From Oscillospiraceae bacterium (GTDB taxonomy: Bacteria > Bacillota_A > Clostridia > Oscillospirales > Oscillospiraceae), in the NCBI GenBank assembly GCA_017939025.1, contig JAGBAI010000179.1, positions 1 through 7,074 of the forward strand: DNA of 7,074 bases, read 5' to 3'. The translations under genes and the position numbers were made by a program. Shown piece after piece: positions 4,941 through 7,074 of the stretch. The notes below the pieces were generated by a model. It saw nothing but the letters and a program-made list of their open reading frames with translations. It was not told the origin of the DNA and did no database searches. The first letter of the stretch is position 1, and each line of letters starts with the position of its first letter.

Positions 4941-7074
4941 ATGTCTCACAAGTATGTTTACCTGTTTACCGAAGGCAACGGTAAAATGCGGGAACTGCTG
5001 GGCGGCAAGGGTGCGAACCTGGCCGAAATGACCAATATTGGTCTGCCCGTTCCTCAGGGCTTTACCATCTCCACCGAGGCCTGTACCAGATACTACGAGG
5101 ACGGCCGCAAGATCGCTGACGAGATCAAGGAAGAGATCATGCGCTACGTCGACAAGCTGGAGGAGATCACCGGCAAGAAGTTCGGTGACAAGGAGAATCC
5201 TCTGCTGGTCTCCGTCCGTTCCGGCGCCCGGGCCTCCATGCCCGGCATGATGGACACCATCCTGAACCTGGGTCTGAACGAGGATGTTGTCGAGGTTATG
5301 GCTGCCAAGTCCGGCAATCCCCGCTGGGCCTGGGACTGCTACCGCCGCTTTATCCAGATGTACTCCGATGTTGTCATGGAAGTGGGCAAGAAGTACTTTG
5401 AAGTCCTCATCGACGAGATGAAGGAAGCCAAGGGCGTCACCCAGGACGTTGACCTGACCGCTGAGGATCTGAAGACCCTGGCTGGCCAGTTCAAGGCTGA
5501 GTACAAGGCCAAGCTGGGTACCGACTTCCCCACCGATCCCAAGGAACAGCTGATGGGCGCTATCCAGGCTGTGTTCCGTTCCTGGGATAACCCCCGTGCC
5601 AATATCTACCGCCGTGAAAACGATATCCCCTACTCCTGGGGTACTGCCGTCAACGTGCAGTCCATGGCCTTCGGCAACATGGGTGACGACTGCGGCACCG
5701 GCGTTGCCTTTACCCGTGACCCCGCTACCGGTAAGCGTGGCCTGATGGGCGAGTTCCTGACCAACGCCCAGGGCGAAGACGTTGTGGCCGGCGTCCGTAC
5801 TCCCATGCCCATTTCCGAGATGGCTGACAAGTTCCCTGAGGCTTTCGCCCAGTTCCAGAACGTCTGCCAGATCCTGGAGAACCACTACCGGGATATGCAG
5901 GATATGGAGTTCACCGTTGAGAACGGCAAGCTCTACATGCTGCAGACCCGTAACGGCAAGCGTACCGCTCCCGCCGCTCTGAAGATCGCCTGCGACCTGG
6001 TGGACGAGGGCATGATCGACAAGAAGAAGGCTGTGGCCATGATCGATCCCCGTAACCTGGATACCCTGCTGCATCCCCAGTTCGATGCCAAGGCTCTGAA
6101 GGCCGCTACCCCCGTGGGTAAGGCTCTGCCCGCATCTCCCGGCGCTGCCTGCGGTAAGATCGTCTTCACCGCTGAAGATGCCAAGGAATGGGCTGCCCGT
6201 GGCGAGAAGGTCGTTCTGGTCCGTCTGGAGACCTCTCCCGAGGATATTGAGGGCATGATGGCCGCCCAGGGCATTCTGACTGTCCGTGGCGGTATGACCT
6301 CCCACGCAGCCGTTGTTGCCCGTGGTATGGGTACCTGCTGTGTCTCCGGCTGCACCGAGATCAGCATGGACGAAGAGAACAAGAAGTTCACTCTGGCCGG
6401 CAAGACCTTCCATGAGGGCGATGAGCTGTCCCTGGATGGCTCCACCGGTAATATCTATGATGGTCTGATCGCTACCAAGGACGCTGAGATCGCCGGCGAG
6501 TTCGGCCGCATCATGGCTTGGGCTGATCAGTACCGTACACTGAAGGTTCGCACCAATGCTGACTCCCCCCGTGATGCCAAGAAGGCTCGCGAGCTGGGCG
6601 CAGAAGGCATCGGCCTGTGCCGTACCGAGCATATGTTCTTCGAAGACGGCCGTATCGGACCCTTCCGTGAGATGATCTGCTCCGACACCGTCGAGGAGCG
6701 TGAGGCTGCTCTGGAGAAGATCCTGCCCATGCAGCAGGCTGACTTCGAGGGTCTGTACGAGGTTATGGAAGGCAACCCCGTTTGCATCCGTTTCCTGGAT
6801 CCCCCTCTGCACGAGTTCGTTCCCACCACCGAGGAAGATATCGCTGCTCTGGCTGCTACCAAGGGCAAGACCGTCGAGGACATCAAGGCTATCATCGCTT
6901 CCCTGCATGAGTTCAACCCCATGATGGGTCACCGTGGCTGCCGTCTGTCCGTCACCTACCCCGAGATCGCTGCTATGCAGACCAAGGCTGTTATCCGCGC
7001 AGCTATCGCTGTTGCTAAGCGTCATCCCGACTGGAACAACGTTCCCGAGATCATGATCCCCCTGGTTGGCGACG
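4941..7074 (+). CDS. ppdK: Pyruvate, phosphate dikinase (partial, 3' end outside window)
   Basis: A cytoplasmic enzyme that interconverts pyruvate, ATP and phosphate with phosphoenolpyruvate, AMP and pyrophosphate; in anaerobes it often serves glycolysis or gluconeogenesis in place of pyruvate kinase. The 711 codons present follow the well-studied C. symbiosum protein closely. The nucleotide-binding part (about 1-340) shows GGKGANLAEM (21-30), SVRSGARASMPGM (91-103), D321, E323, Q335 and R337. The swivelling phosphohistidine domain has GGMTSHAA with the catalytic His455 and Thr453 two residues before it. The PEP/pyruvate barrel begins near 530 and shows R561 in GLCRTEHMFF and R617 in RFLDPPLHEF. 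About 160 residues are missing at the C-terminus because the window ends, including the region with the catalytic cysteine. The gene has its own promoter and strong codon bias typical of high expression. Nothing suggests it is broken. Confidence 0.98.
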   Translation, partial: MSHKYVYLFTEGNGKMRELLGGKGANLAEMTNIGLPVPQGFTISTEACTRYYEDGRKIADEIKEEIMRYVDKLEEITGKKFGDKENPLLVSVRSGARASMPGMMDTILNLGLNEDVVEVMAAKSGNPRWAWDCYRRFIQMYSDVVMEVGKKYFEVLIDEMKEAKGVTQDVDLTAEDLKTLAGQFKAEYKAKLGTDFPTDPKEQLMGAIQAVFRSWDNPRANIYRRENDIPYSWGTAVNVQSMAFGNMGDDCGTGVAFTRDPATGKRGLMGEFLTNAQGEDVVAGVRTPMPISEMADKFPEAFAQFQNVCQILENHYRDMQDMEFTVENGKLYMLQTRNGKRTAPAALKIACDLVDEGMIDKKKAVAMIDPRNLDTLLHPQFDAKALKAATPVGKALPASPGAACGKIVFTAEDAKEWAARGEKVVLVRLETSPEDIEGMMAAQGILTVRGGMTSHAAVVARGMGTCCVSGCTEISMDEENKKFTLAGKTFHEGDELSLDGSTGNIYDGLIATKDAEIAGEFGRIMAWADQYRTLKVRTNADSPRDAKKARELGAEGIGLCRTEHMFFEDGRIGPFREMICSDTVEEREAALEKILPMQQADFEGLYEVMEGNPVCIRFLDPPLHEFVPTTEEDIAALAATKGKTVEDIKAIIASLHEFNPMMGHRGCRLSVTYPEIAAMQTKAVIRAAIAVAKRHPDWNNVPEIMIPLVGD

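Noticed and set aside
4890..7025. A 711-codon open frame on the minus strand opposite ppdK
   Set aside because: It mirrors ppdK almost exactly and is explained by strong codon bias on the plus strand, which avoids codons that read as stops in reverse. Its product is a low-complexity G/L/H/V/D-rich sequence with no recognisable domain, and the plus-strand frame has all PPDK catalytic residues.

Overview
The window looks like a piece of the chromosome of a gut-type member of the Firmicutes, probably class Clostridia and perhaps the Oscillospirales. This is inference. It rests on a Noc-type ParB paralogue, a tetrahydrofolate (THF) riboswitch upstream of a folate ECF transporter gene, a pyruvate phosphate dikinase very close to the Clostridium symbiosum enzyme, strong AGGAGG/AAGGGG ribosome binding sites, sigma-A promoters, and several short palindromic repeats between genes. 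No species can be named from the sequence alone.

Layout. Positions 1-127 hold a palindromic repeat made of two hairpins whose loops are complementary to each other. Positions 170-952 (minus) encode a nucleoid-occlusion protein (Noc) carrying all four Noc-specific DNA-recognition residues. Positions 953-1691 hold no convincing gene. This gap carries a second palindromic repeat, a promoter, a THF riboswitch aptamer, a sequence resembling the anti-Shine-Dalgarno tail of 16S rRNA, and a TGTC...GACA inverted-hairpin repeat. Positions 1692-2789 (plus) encode the folate-specific S component of an ECF transporter, with an unusual C-terminal extension outside the membrane. A strong hairpin at 2955-2991 separates it from a convergent, more AT-rich gene at 3001-4668 (minus). 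That gene encodes a polytopic membrane protein with a GT-C glycosyltransferase-like layout. Two divergent sigma-A promoters lie in 4700-4853. Positions 4941-7074 (plus) hold the first 711 codons of ppdK, which runs off the window.

The genes do not form one operon. Each has its own transcription signals: noc leftward, folT rightward under folate control, the membrane-protein gene leftward, and ppdK rightward. The common theme is regulatory and repetitive DNA between housekeeping genes. I see no phage, CRISPR, toxin-antitoxin or defence system. The most unusual items are the folT leader, where about 310 nt and an inserted palindromic repeat lie between riboswitch and start codon, the FolT C-terminal extension, and the complementary-loop repeat at the left edge.
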